Positions 17,086-26,050 of a DNA stretch of 64,000 nucleotides are shown one piece after another. The stretch's first letter is position 1. The number at the start of each line of letters is the position of its first letter. Both the position numbers and the translations under genes were made by a program. The notes below the pieces were generated by a model that had not been told where the DNA came from, made no database searches, and was given only the letters and a program-made list of their open reading frames with translations. This stretch comes from Arthrobacter bambusae (GTDB lineage: Bacteria; Actinomycetota; Actinomycetes; Actinomycetales; Micrococcaceae): contig NZ_JAUSSZ010000001.1 in NCBI RefSeq assembly GCF_030812595.1, positions 372,001 through 436,000 of the forward strand, in the 5' to 3' direction.

Positions 17086-18473
17086 ACGCCGGGAACCGGC
17101 GCCGAAGGGGTGACCGGAGCCGAAGCCGCGGACGCCGGGGACGTCCCGACGGCGTTACTCGCCGTGACCGTGAACGTATAGGCCGTGCCGTTGCTCAGCC
17201 CGGTGACGGTCGCCGTGGTCGAGGGCGGATTTCCGGAAACCGTCACCGGAGCCAAAGCCGTGCCACCGGAAGACGGCGTCACGGTATACGAAGTAAGCGG
17301 AGAACCGCCGTTGGCCGGCGCCGTCCACGACACCACCGCGGAAGCGTTCCCCGCCGTCGCCGTCACCCCGGTCGGAGCCGCAGGCACCGTGGGCGCCGTA
17401 GCGGGATTCACGGTGATCGTCAGGGCCGGGGTGAGAGCGCTGGGGCTGACCCCGTTGGTCGCGGTGACCGCGAACGTTGCCGTGCCGGCCGTCGTGGGAG
17501 TGCCGGAGAGGACGCCGGTGGTGGTGTTCAGGCCCAGCCCGGGAGGCAGGGTACCGGAGGAGATCGAGAAGGTCGGGGCCGGGGTTCCGGACGCGGCGAA
17601 GGTGTAGGCGTAGGCGGTCCCGGCTGTGGCGGTGGCCGGGGGCGACGCGGCGGTGAACACCGGAGCCGCCGGAGTTGCTCCGGCCGCTACAGTCTTCAGG
17701 ACAATGTCATCGGCGATCATGTCGCCGTCCTGCATCACGTGTTCTGCTCCCAGCTGGAAGACATTCATCGAAGTATTTGAACCGAGGTCGACGAACCCGG
17801 TCGTGCTGTTGGAGCGGTCAAAGAGTTTTGTACTGTCCTGCCATACTTGGGCTTGGCTTTGGGCACCATTGATCACGAGGTGAATTTTCAGGGCAAACTT
17901 TTGGCCCACGGCTATGTGCCCCACGCCTATGATGGTGAAGCCTGAGCCGGTAGGCCATCTCACGAACAGGCTGCCCGTTCCGTTTTGACGTGATACGTCA
18001 AACAGGCGGGTGCTGCCGCTAAAGAAGCGCAAAGTGGGTACGTTGCTGTTCGAGGCGCTGCCTTCGCGCGTGATGTCAAACCAGCCGCTAGCCCAAACTT
18101 CGCTGGCCGAAGACGGCAAATTCTTCACTACGTTGGCCTCGGAGCCGCTATTCCCAGTGACACTTATTTTTGCAGCGCAGGCGGGGGAGTTGGAAATAGC
18201 CGACTGAACGGTGGCGGTGGCGTCGCCCAACTGGGTGACTGTCGTCCATTGGCTGAAATCATTGCTTTCAAAATTGTCGGCCAGGACGACTGTGCCGGGG
18301 TCAGTATTCGTGGGAGCAGGGGCGGTGGGGTTGCAGGGGGACGTAATGGCTTGAACGCTGACCGCCGAGCCGAAGCTCATACAGATCACCAAGGCGGCTG
18401 TTGCAAGCGCGGCTGCCAAGGCCGGGCGTCGCCGTCTTCCAGCAGAATTTCCTTTATGCCCCGTAGTCTCCAT
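15822..18473 (-). CDS. Secreted multidomain protein: lectin-like, Ig-like, Fn3 and repeated carbohydrate-binding-like domains
   Basis: An 883-residue exported protein starting at ATG 18473 (AAGGGA upstream). The signal peptide spans about residues 15-42, with a hydrophobic core ALATAALVICMSFG. Domains in order: a concanavalin/LamG-like region (about 55-255), a putative-Ig domain with the PPGLGLNTTTGVLSGTPT signature (about 262-360), a first Fn3 domain, a jelly-roll-like domain beginning NGGFESGLSSWTTGG, a second Fn3 domain, and a second copy of the jelly-roll domain to the C-terminus. No catalytic domain is recognisable, so it probably binds polysaccharide or surfaces. It has no anchoring motif. 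A 207-bp leader separates it from the upstream kinase gene. Confidence 0.85.
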   Translation of the reverse strand: METTGHKGNSAGRRRRPALAAALATAALVICMSFGSAVSVQAITSPCNPTAPAPTNTDPGTVVLADNFESNDFSQWTTVTQLGDATATVQSAISNSPACAAKISVTGNSGSEANVVKNLPSSASEVWASGWFDITREGSASNSNVPTLRFFSGSTRLFDVSRQNGTGSLFVRWPTGSGFTIIGVGHIAVGQKFALKIHLVINGAQSQAQVWQDSTKLFDRSNSTTGFVDLGSNTSMNVFQLGAEHVMQDGDMIADDIVLKTVAAGATPAAPVFTAASPPATATAGTAYAYTFAASGTPAPTFSISSGTLPPGLGLNTTTGVLSGTPTTAGTATFAVTATNGVSPSALTPALTITVNPATAPTVPAAPTGVTATAGNASAVVSWTAPANGGSPLTSYTVTPSSGGTALAPVTVSGNPPSTTATVTGLSNGTAYTFTVTASNAVGTSPASAASAPVTPSAPVPGVSNGGFESGLSSWTTGGVKAPVASTIAHTGTGSALLGLASGAEPLGDSSLSQTITVPATGTSTLSFWYQPHTADDTCTGTTCRYDWMEAQVRSTTGTTLAGVFKLCNNNGTWTQLSANLSAYAGQSIVLWFNVHLDGSSPADDTWMYLDDVTLTNSQTTPTAPAAPTGVSATAGNASATVSWTAPANGGSAITSYAVTPHTGTTTLAPVTVTGNPPATTANITGLTNGTAYTFTVTATNAIGTSPASAASAPVTPAAAPPPPSSTIANGGFESGLSSWTTGGVKAPVASTIAHTGTGSALLGLASGAEPLGDSSLAQAITIPATGTTTLSLWYQPHTNDDTCNGTTCRYDWMEAQVRNSSGTVLASLFKLSSNSGAWTQFSADLSAYKGQTITLWFNVHLDGSNPADDTWMYLDDVTLTNG

Positions 18474-18680
18474 GGGTAGTGTCCCTTATGAGGTCATGCG
18501 CCCGTTATTGCCGCGTGACCGAAGTCTGTCCCTTTCTCCCGGAGCCTAAAGGCCGGCCACCGCACGGGACAACACTCGGTGATACTTGTCTTTTCGGCAG
18601 GGCTACTCGATTCCCGGGCCCGGAGAAGCTTCCATCGGGGCCCACCGGCGCAGCGGGGCTCCTCGTCGGCGACAGAACCT

Positions 18681-21600
18681 TCATGGCCGCACGGACAAGG
18701 CGCTCCCCAGCGCCGCATCGACGCGCGCCAGCTCGGCGCGGAGCCGGACCAAGACCTCCTGGGCCGCCCGACCATCCAGCCGACCCTCGGTTTGCCGTCC
18801 GAGCTGCTCCAGTTCCTTGCACAGTTCCGCGGCGCCGGCGGCTCCGATGTTGGCGGCGGAGCCCCTCAGTTTGTGCGCCTCCTGCACCAGGGCCTCCCGG
18901 TCACCGCCGCCGAGGGCCGCTTCAAGAGCCGCGAGACCGGAGGGGACACCATGCCGGAAGGACTCGGCTGCTGCAGGCAAAAGGCCCGCCCCGTCCGCCG
19001 GTCCCAGGCCGCGCAATGTTGCAAGCCGGCCCCGGTCCAGCACCGGCGGCTCGTTGCCCGTCGGCGTGGTCGGGCGCACCCACCGAGCGAGGGCTGTGTC
19101 GAGGAGGGCGATGTCGACCGGTTTGGTGAGGTAGTCATCCATGCCCGCCGCCAAGCAACGCTCCCGGTCTTCGTCCAGCGCGCCTGCGGTCATGGCGATG
19201 ATGGGCAGCCGCACGCCAGGCGATTCCCGGATTCTGATTGCCTTGGTCGCTTCGAACCCGTCCATGACAGGCATATGACAGTCCATGAGCACGGCCGCAT
19301 AGGCGATGGCGGCCGTGGCGGAGACCGCTTGGGCGCCATCAGCCACAACGTCGGCCCGGTAGCCGAGACTGGTGACCATTTCCCGGGCGACGAGCTGGTT
19401 CACTTCATTGTCTTCCACCACCAGGACTCGGCCACGGGAAGGCATCTGAGGTCGGGTGGCCTTGATCGGTGCCCCCGACTGACGGGCCGTGCCGGGGCCG
19501 GCCAGTAGGCGCATGAGCCGATCGTAGAATTCCGAACCGCGGACGGGTTTGGTAAGCCATTCGCCGATGCCTGCCGCGGCCAGATCGGCCTTGCTTACCT
19601 GGGAGGTGGAGGTCAGCATCATCAACCGCAGACCCGCCAGCCCCGGGTCCGCGTTCAGCTCACGCGCCAGTTCCAGTCCGTCCATGTCCGGCATGCACAT
19701 GTCGAGCACGGCAATCTCGTACGGTTGTCCGGCCGCGGCCGCGGCCCGGGACCGTTCCAAGGCCGTGCGCGCGTCGGCCACAGCCTCCGGGGAAAGCCCC
19801 CAGGAGTTCAGCTGCGATTCGAGCACCAGCCGGTTGGTCGCATTGTCATCCACCACCAGTACTCGCCGCCCGGCAAGTAGACCGTCGACAGCAGGCTCCG
19901 GAACGTCCCCGGGGAAACCCGCCACCTCGAGGGGAAGCTCGAACCAGAACGTGCTGCCCTTCCCCGCAGCGCTCGACAGGCCTATCGTCCCGCCCATGGC
20001 TTCGGTCAGGCGCCGACAGATCGCCAGGCCCAGCCCGGTGCCGCCGTACCGGCGCGTAGTTGAAGCATCAGCTTGGGCGAAGGAATCGAACAAGCGCGCA
20101 TGGTCCGCTGCATCGATGCCGATCCCCGTATCACGGACCTCGAAACGCACCACCACTGTGCCCTCGTCCTGCCCGGCGACGCTCACCCGGAGGGAGACCT
20201 CGCCTGAGGCGGTGAACTTCACCGCGTTCGAGGCCAGATTCAACAGGATCTGCCTGATCCTTCCGGCATCACCGGCCAGTTGCGCCGGAACATCGGGCCG
20301 GCAATACGCGACAAGCTCCAGATCCTTGCCCTGTGCTGTTTCGGCCACAAGTCCGGCAACCTCTTCGACCAGGAGGCGCGGATCAAACGGGGCGACGTCG
20401 AGCTCGACTTTTCCCGCCTCCAGCTCCGAGAAATCCAGGATGTCATTGATCAAGCCCAGCAGGGCGCCGGCCGCGCCCTGAACGCCTTGGGCGTAACTGC
20501 GTTGCACCTCGTCCAGCGGCGTGTCCAGCAACAGCGCCGTCAGACCGATCACACCGTTCATCGGCGTGCGGATCTCGTGGCTCATTGTCGCCAGGAACTC
20601 CGATTTCAACCGGCTTGATTCCAATGCCGCTTCGCGGGCTGCCAGCAGTTCCGCTTCAGTGGCCCGCCGGGCGGTGATGTCGCGCCCGATCTTCGCGATC
20701 CCGCGAATCCCGTTTTCGCCGTTGATGGGGGACACGGTCAAGGACACCGGCACCACCGATCCGTCTTTGCGCACTCGCTCCGTTTCTAAGCTGCGGGGCG
20801 CCCCGCCCTTCATGACCGCGGCCAGCAGTGCTTCCTCGGTGTCGCGGAGCCGATCCGGGATGATGAACTGTGCGTCCCGGCCGATGGCCTCGGCTGCGGG
20901 ATATCCATAGAGCCGTTCAGCACCGGGGTTCCAGCTGGTGATCACGCCCCCAGGGCTCACGCCAACGATCGCGTCCGAGGAGGAATTGACTATCGCTGCC
21001 AGACCCTCCACTTCCTCAAGCGCCTCCCGCGCCCGGTCCTGGGCGCGGCGGCGGGCGGTGACATCACGGAAACTCCAGACCCTCCCGACGATCTCGTCCC
21101 CGACCCGTTGGGGCCTGGAGTACCGTTCAAAAACCCGCCCGTCCCGGAAATCCAACATGTCCAGGCTCTCCGCTGCGGGATCTGCATACAGTTCCCGCAC
21201 CTTGTCCAGGAACGCGTCCGGATCGACCAGCTGGTCCAGGACGAATGCGATTAGCTTCCCGTCGTCGCGCGATTCCCTGAGTTCCGCAGGAATGCCCCAT
21301 AGAAGGGCGAACCGCTCGTTTGACCCGGCAATTCGGCCATCGGCACCGACAACCAGAATGCCGTCAGCCGTCGATTCCAAGGTGGCGCTGAGCAAAGAAA
21401 GTGCATCACGGAGTTCCCCTTCGATGCGTCGGCGTTCACTCACATCCCGCAAGGACGCGATGATTTCCGTGTTGGACCCGGCGCCCAGGGGCGCGAAGCT
21501 GATCTCGATGGGGAACTCGGTGCCGTCGCGGTGACGGCCGAACACTTTCATGTCCGTCCCTGCCCGGCGCGTCCGCGGATCGATGGTTAACCGTTCGCGG

Positions 21601-21815
21601 ATCGCCTCGTGGTGGCCAGCGAACCGTTTCGGAAGCAGCACCTCATAATGGCTGCCCAGCAGTTGGCTACGTGGATAACCGAAAAGCCGTTCGGTCTGAG
21701 CATTGACGAAGGCAATATTGCCGTCCTTGCCGATCACCAGCAAAGCATCGGGCACAGCCTCCAGCAGCTCCCGGTAAGAACCGTCACGATCCGCCGGCGA
21801 CACTTCGTTTGCCAT
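18681..21815 (-). CDS. Soluble hybrid sensor histidine kinase with three PAS, two receiver and one HPt domain
   Basis: A 1044-residue phosphorelay kinase from ATG 21815 (MANEVSPADRDG); the open frame continues upstream without family resemblance. Domains: PAS about 12-130, PAS about 140-255, PAS about 270-390, HisKA with phospho-histidine H413 in FLATMSHEIRTPMNG, HATPase with the N box (LLNLASNAVKF) near 530 and G boxes DTGIGID and GGTGLGLAI, receiver one with D705 (VLDMCMPDMDG), receiver two with D845 (LMDCHMPVMDG), and an HPt domain with H981 (AHKLRGSAANIG). No membrane segment is visible, so it senses a cytoplasmic signal, possibly redox or a small ligand through PAS. No output regulator is adjacent, so the final partner is encoded elsewhere. 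Confidence 0.93.
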   Translation of the reverse strand: MANEVSPADRDGSYRELLEAVPDALLVIGKDGNIAFVNAQTERLFGYPRSQLLGSHYEVLLPKRFAGHHEAIRERLTIDPRTRRAGTDMKVFGRHRDGTEFPIEISFAPLGAGSNTEIIASLRDVSERRRIEGELRDALSLLSATLESTADGILVVGADGRIAGSNERFALLWGIPAELRESRDDGKLIAFVLDQLVDPDAFLDKVRELYADPAAESLDMLDFRDGRVFERYSRPQRVGDEIVGRVWSFRDVTARRRAQDRAREALEEVEGLAAIVNSSSDAIVGVSPGGVITSWNPGAERLYGYPAAEAIGRDAQFIIPDRLRDTEEALLAAVMKGGAPRSLETERVRKDGSVVPVSLTVSPINGENGIRGIAKIGRDITARRATEAELLAAREAALESSRLKSEFLATMSHEIRTPMNGVIGLTALLLDTPLDEVQRSYAQGVQGAAGALLGLINDILDFSELEAGKVELDVAPFDPRLLVEEVAGLVAETAQGKDLELVAYCRPDVPAQLAGDAGRIRQILLNLASNAVKFTASGEVSLRVSVAGQDEGTVVVRFEVRDTGIGIDAADHARLFDSFAQADASTTRRYGGTGLGLAICRRLTEAMGGTIGLSSAAGKGSTFWFELPLEVAGFPGDVPEPAVDGLLAGRRVLVVDDNATNRLVLESQLNSWGLSPEAVADARTALERSRAAAAAGQPYEIAVLDMCMPDMDGLELARELNADPGLAGLRLMMLTSTSQVSKADLAAAGIGEWLTKPVRGSEFYDRLMRLLAGPGTARQSGAPIKATRPQMPSRGRVLVVEDNEVNQLVAREMVTSLGYRADVVADGAQAVSATAAIAYAAVLMDCHMPVMDGFEATKAIRIRESPGVRLPIIAMTAGALDEDRERCLAAGMDDYLTKPVDIALLDTALARWVRPTTPTGNEPPVLDRGRLATLRGLGPADGAGLLPAAAESFRHGVPSGLAALEAALGGGDREALVQEAHKLRGSAANIGAAGAAELCKELEQLGRQTEGRLDGRAAQEVLVRLRAELARVDAALGSALSVRP

Positions 21816-21974
21816 TTCAGCCCCCAGTACTACATGGACGATAAAACGCCCACACCGTGTACGCCTAGGGTAGTCCGGCACGGCCCACCCTAGGGACAGA
21901 TTAGCGGTGCACGGGCTTGGACGCCGCAAATGGCAGCGCATCTTCACGAACAGGAGCGACGCCGCAGCGGCTGC

Positions 21975-23453
21975 CTACTCCCGGCGCAGGCGCCCTGCCT
22001 GCCCTCTTCCAGGCGTCGGCCGTCGTCTGATCGCCGTGGTGATCACGAGGAGCGCAGCGACGGCACCGAGTCCCAGCCGCGCCGCCAGTTGGCCGTAGGA
22101 TCCGGCACCGGTGAAGTACATCATGGCGAGCACAGGGGCGATGGCGGCGAACTCGTAGCGACGGCTCAGCACGACGAACGGCAGGAGAAGCAGCGCGTAC
22201 CAGGGGTAGCTGGGCGAGACGATCAGCAGGGTCCCGCCGACCATGAAGACCTGTCCGTCCCAAGGCTCTGTGGAGTCGGTGGTCCGCCACACGTAGATGG
22301 CCAGCCCCAGTAGCAGCACCAGTGCCGCCGGGCCCGCCCAGCTGGCCGGGAGGACCAGCTTCAATAGCGTGAAGCGCGGGCTGTTCTGCCCGTCGTACCC
22401 CTCGGAGCGAAGATATTCGGGCAGATAGCCCAGTACCGCCCATCCACTTGCCAGGACGTACGGGACGTATGCCAGGGCAAACGTGGCGATGGCTGCGGCG
22501 GCGAAGCGGACCGGGCGCCGGTAAAGGAGGGCGGGGGCGCTGATGGCCGGGATGAGTTTGGTGGCCACCGCTGCCCCGAAGGCGATACCCGAACCCAAGA
22601 CGCTCCCGCGCATCAGCAGCAGTGCGGCGGCCAGGGCCAGTGCCGCGGCCAGCGCGTCAACGTGCGCACCGTTGATGGCTTCAAAGCCCACGAGCGGTGA
22701 CCACGCCCACCATACTGCCTGGTGTGCGGGTCTCCCCGTGCGGCGCAGGTACAGCAGCAGGGCCTGTGTTATGGCTAGGCTGAGCAGCAGCCCGGCCAAC
22801 TGGAAGGCAATGAACCCCACCTCGGAACCGGGTACGAGCCGAACCGCAAGGAAATACAGCTGCGCCCCGGCGGGGTAGACGGTGGGCACGGCGGGCCTGT
22901 TGATGGCCGTGCACAGCGGGCCGCCGCCGGGGATGTTCGTGGTGATTTCCGTTCCGGTCGGGAACGGGTTGGTGTTGCAGGTTCCGTCCCGCCCGGCGTC
23001 TTGGAACAGCCACGCTGGCCGCAGGGGCCGCAGGGCATCGTCCGCCGGAACGTGGGCATAGGGGGAAATTCCGGCTTTCTGGACGATGCCGTCCCACGCA
23101 TAGCGGGCGGAATCATTGCTGGTGGCGGGCGGTGCCGAGACGGCCGTGAAGCCCAGCAGCAAGGCGCCCAGAAGCACGACGGCGGTCGCGTACCGGGGCG
23201 GGATCCGGCGTGCGGCCAACACGGCCGGGAAAAAGATGGCCCAGGCCGCCAGCGTGCCAACGGGGGACACCCATTCCGCGGACGGATCGGCGGTGACGGT
23301 CCACCAGATGGTCCCGGCCAGCAATGCCACCAGGGCCAGTGCCGCCACGGTGGCTGCGGTTCCGGCGTTCCTGGGCCCGTTCTCCGCAGCGCTGTTTCCT
23401 GCCGGGCCCCGCGCCTGGGTTCCAGGCACATGGCGCGGTGATGATTCGCTCAC
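21975..23453 (-). CDS. Polytopic membrane glycosyltransferase, GT87/DUF2029-like
   Basis: A 492-residue integral membrane protein; the start chosen is GTG 23453 (VSESSPRHV), preceded by AGGATCAAAGG. About ten or more hydrophobic segments are visible. The extracytoplasmic-loop signature with acidic residues and tyrosines (DSARYAWDGIVQKAGISPYAHVP) is typical of GT-C type polyprenyl-phosphate-sugar-dependent mannosyltransferases. It is the last gene of the leftward group beginning at the MTA phosphorylase. It probably transfers a sugar from a lipid carrier outside the membrane, which fits the GT2 protein in the group. The donor and acceptor are unknown. Confidence 0.78.
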   Translation of the reverse strand: MSESSPRHVPGTQARGPAGNSAAENGPRNAGTAATVAALALVALLAGTIWWTVTADPSAEWVSPVGTLAAWAIFFPAVLAARRIPPRYATAVVLLGALLLGFTAVSAPPATSNDSARYAWDGIVQKAGISPYAHVPADDALRPLRPAWLFQDAGRDGTCNTNPFPTGTEITTNIPGGGPLCTAINRPAVPTVYPAGAQLYFLAVRLVPGSEVGFIAFQLAGLLLSLAITQALLLYLRRTGRPAHQAVWWAWSPLVGFEAINGAHVDALAAALALAAALLLMRGSVLGSGIAFGAAVATKLIPAISAPALLYRRPVRFAAAAIATFALAYVPYVLASGWAVLGYLPEYLRSEGYDGQNSPRFTLLKLVLPASWAGPAALVLLLGLAIYVWRTTDSTEPWDGQVFMVGGTLLIVSPSYPWYALLLLPFVVLSRRYEFAAIAPVLAMMYFTGAGSYGQLAARLGLGAVAALLVITTAIRRRPTPGRGQAGRLRRE

Positions 23454-23620
23454 CCTTTGATCCTGCACCCGGCCCTGGTTAGTGGGCCATGGAACCAGCG
23501 GACCGTTCGCCTTTCGTAAGATCCGAGTCAACGGCACCGTCCTGCAGGCTTGATTGCTGGCCTCGCTCTGTTCTCGTTTGTTCCGACGGTGGAGCGGCCG
23601 GCGGTGGCCGGAGTAGGACT

Positions 23621-24361
23621 CTACTTCCGCCGTTCCAGCGTCAGGAATACCAGGCCCTGGACCGTCCGGGCGGCAACGGAAGCCAGCCCGGCCCGGGCCG
23701 CATGGACGGCGAGTGCTTTCCCGCCCGCGCGGGCCCATGGAAAGGCGGCACTGGCGCGTCCGGCCGAATCCTCCAGGACGGCCAGATAGGCTAAATCGAG
23801 GGATTCCCTGGCTTCGGCCTCCGCCAGCACCTGACCACCCGGGGCGATCAGGGAGGCCACCCGTTCCAGTAGTACCGGGATGTTTCCGCCGATGCCGATG
23901 TTGCCATCGAGCAACAGGGCCGAACCCCAACCTCCCTCGTGCGGGATCGGGTCAAAGATTGAGCCATGGATTGCCGCGGCGCCGCGCGCGGTGGCCAGCC
24001 GCACTGCATGGGCGCTCGAATCGACGCCCATGGCCGCCAGCCCCAGTTCCCGGGCAGCGCCAAGCATCCTGCCGGGGCCGCAGCCCACATCAAGAACGGG
24101 CCCGCGGAGGGTGCGCAGCAGCTCGAGTTCGCCGGTAGTGGCCGGGGCGGACCATCCGAGCACGCTGAAGTGGATCGGCCCGACGGATTCGAGCCGGGCA
24201 GATTCCGGGCGCAAAATCAGGTGTCCGCGGCCCAGGGACAGGCTGTTTGCGTACGGTTCGTGTCCGCCCTGGCCAAACTGGGCAACCGGGCGGGGGCGGC
24301 TGGCAGGGGCGTCGGCTGACAGAAGCGCCTTGTCGATGGAGGCTGTCGGTATGCTCATCAC
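23621..24361 (-). CDS. Class I SAM-dependent methyltransferase
   Basis: A 246-residue protein with motif I VLDVGCGPGRMLGAA near residue 90 and the acidic ribose-binding residue in MGVDSSAHAV. The start overlaps the DUF2064 stop: GTG 24361 or ATG 24358 are both possible. The N-terminal 60 residues (YANSLSLGRGHLILRP) probably form part of the substrate site. It is embedded in a glycosyltransferase operon, suggesting methylation of a sugar or lipid intermediate, but the target is unknown. Confidence 0.85.
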   Translation of the reverse strand: MMSIPTASIDKALLSADAPASRPRPVAQFGQGGHEPYANSLSLGRGHLILRPESARLESVGPIHFSVLGWSAPATTGELELLRTLRGPVLDVGCGPGRMLGAARELGLAAMGVDSSAHAVRLATARGAAAIHGSIFDPIPHEGGWGSALLLDGNIGIGGNIPVLLERVASLIAPGGQVLAEAEARESLDLAYLAVLEDSAGRASAAFPWARAGGKALAVHAARAGLASVAARTVQGLVFLTLERRK

Positions 24362-25053
24362 CGTTCCGTCCTGGTCGCCGTGGCATCGGACCGTACGTCA
24401 ACGGGCATTCCTGCTTCTGGCAGCCTCTTCGCCAGGCTGTCCACGTGGCGGGCAAACGGGGTGCCCCCGCATTCGCGCGCGGCCGCGAGGGCATCGGCAA
24501 AGTGGTCTACATCCGTCAAAACCGGGAGTATTCCCACGTCCAGTCCGGCGCTGGCCAGCCGGGCCAATTGGTGCGCCCCGGTGTGCGGGGTGGACATCTT
24601 GACGCCGCGGACCAAACCGCCGTCGGGACAGTGGAGGCCCAAGGCCCAGAAGCCGCCGTCCGAGGCGGGGCCGAGCCATGCGGCTCGACGCGGCGCGGGG
24701 GAGGACCAGTCCGCCAGCAGCGGAGCCAGCTGATCCCGGCTCAGCTGTGGCGTGTCCATGCCCAGAATCAGCAGCGGGCCGGCGACGCGCGAACAGATGG
24801 CCGCCAGCCGTTGGTCCAGTTCGCCCGCACCCTGGCTGACCACTTCAAAGCCCGCAGCGTCGCCGCTCTGCGGCGTCCCGTCGAACACCAGCAAACGCGT
24901 GGCCGCAGGGAGGGAGCGCACCGTTTCCAGCGTCTGGCTGAGGCTGGTCTGAGCCAGGGCGGCGGCCTGCGCCGGGGTCAGCGGAGGAATGAGGCGTGTC
25001 TTGGCGTGGCCCGGGAAACATTCCTTGGCGATGACGGCGATGGTGAGGTTCAT
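24358..25053 (-). CDS. DUF2064 / TIGR04282-type glycosyltransferase-like protein
   Basis: A 231-residue nucleotide-diphospho-sugar-transferase-like protein starting MNLTIAVIAKECFPGHAKTRL at ATG 25053, overlapping the GT2 stop by 4 bp. The signature elements are the N-terminal KTRL motif, LLILGMDTPQL (metal-binding acidic residue) and GPASDGGFWALGL. In databases the family is often called arsenosugar-biosynthesis-associated glycosyltransferase, after its genomic neighbours in other bacteria; the biochemical role is not established. Here it lies between a GT2 enzyme and a methyltransferase with tight overlaps, implying stoichiometric co-expression. Confidence 0.85.
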   Translation of the reverse strand: MNLTIAVIAKECFPGHAKTRLIPPLTPAQAAALAQTSLSQTLETVRSLPAATRLLVFDGTPQSGDAAGFEVVSQGAGELDQRLAAICSRVAGPLLILGMDTPQLSRDQLAPLLADWSSPAPRRAAWLGPASDGGFWALGLHCPDGGLVRGVKMSTPHTGAHQLARLASAGLDVGILPVLTDVDHFADALAAARECGGTPFARHVDSLAKRLPEAGMPVDVRSDATATRTER

Positions 25054-25904
25054 GGCGCGGCTTCCCCTCCCTCGCTCGGAGGTTTGAGGCTCGGAGGCCT
25101 GAGCGTAGCCGGGCCGCCAGTCTCCGGCGGGGCCAGCCACCGCGAGGCGGCATTCAATTGCGCACTCATGTCCTTCATGGCCATCAGGGTTCCGCGCACC
25201 GTGCCCGTCACCTTGGACTTTCCCAGACGCGGCGCATAGGTGACGGGTACTTCTGCCACGCGCCAGCCGTTGCGGTGTGCCTTGAGGAACATTTCCAGCG
25301 GATAGCCGCTGCGTCGGTCGGTGAGGTCCAGCCCCAGAAGCGCACTGCGCCTGGCCAGTCGAAGAGGCCCTAGGTCGGTAATAGGGATTCCCGTCAGCCG
25401 GCGCAGCCGCCGGCTCAGGACGATGTTGGCCAGCCGTGCGTGGACCGGCCAGGAACCGCGGACCGGATGCCGGGCACCCAGGACCAAGTCGGCACGCCCG
25501 GCGCGCACAAGCTCCAGCATCGGGGCCAGTTCGGCGGGGTCCAGCGAACCGTCGCAATCGCAGAAGCCCACATATTCCGCGGTTGCGGCTAGCAGCCCGG
25601 CATGGGCCGCGGCGCCGAAACCGCGCCGGGGTTCCTCGACGACGGCGGCGCCCAGGCTTGCGGCGAGGGCGCCGGACCCATCGCTGGATCCGTTGTCGAC
25701 GACGATGGCGCGGTATCCGGCTGGCAGGGTCCGTAGTACGTGGGGGAGGGCTGAACGTTCGTTGAGGCAGGGGAACACGACATCGACCAGCGCGGTGCCG
25801 TCACTATTGAAGGCGCATGCACCCTCGAAATCGTGGCCGGGTGTACCTGGCGGCCTTGTGGCCGCACTGGAATCATCGTGCGAACCACTTTGCTTTTTCT
25901 CCAC
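25050..25904 (-). CDS. Family 2 glycosyltransferase (dolichyl-phosphate-sugar-synthase-like)
   Basis: A 284-residue cytoplasmic GT-A enzyme from GTG 25904 (VEKKQSGSHDD); the same TCAAAGG sequence precedes this start and that of the GT87 gene. Motifs are VDVVFPCLNERSALPHVL, VVDNGSSDGSG and the DXD-like FCDCDGSLD. The C-terminal region (GYPLEMFLKAHRNGWRVAEVPVTYAPR) resembles polyprenyl-phosphate mannosyl/glucosyl synthases but no C-terminal membrane helices follow. It probably makes a polyprenyl-phosphate sugar for the GT87 enzyme. A 146-bp gap separates it from the epimerase. Confidence 0.87.
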   Translation of the reverse strand: MEKKQSGSHDDSSAATRPPGTPGHDFEGACAFNSDGTALVDVVFPCLNERSALPHVLRTLPAGYRAIVVDNGSSDGSGALAASLGAAVVEEPRRGFGAAAHAGLLAATAEYVGFCDCDGSLDPAELAPMLELVRAGRADLVLGARHPVRGSWPVHARLANIVLSRRLRRLTGIPITDLGPLRLARRSALLGLDLTDRRSGYPLEMFLKAHRNGWRVAEVPVTYAPRLGKSKVTGTVRGTLMAMKDMSAQLNAASRWLAPPETGGPATLRPPSLKPPSEGGEAAP

Positions 25905-26050
25905 CCTTTGACCGTAGGTTCCCCGGGCCCTGCGCGGCAGGCGGAAATCCTTACGGAACCCGGACGTTTGTACTCGGCGCCCCCGCGCTAAGGCGCGCGA
26001 GATTGGCACCAAGTGCATCCTGGTAGAAGGATGGACGGCGCCGGGCCAGT

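Noticed and set aside
15699..17780. Long Arg/Gly-rich plus-strand frame of 693 codons
   Set aside because: It is antisense to the repetitive Fn3 protein; its low-complexity composition mirrors the repeats of the true gene.
18474..18680. Possible riboswitch in the leader of the secreted Fn3 protein
   Set aside because: The leader has some small stems but I could not match the conserved core of c-di-GMP, c-di-AMP, SAM or cobalamin riboswitches.
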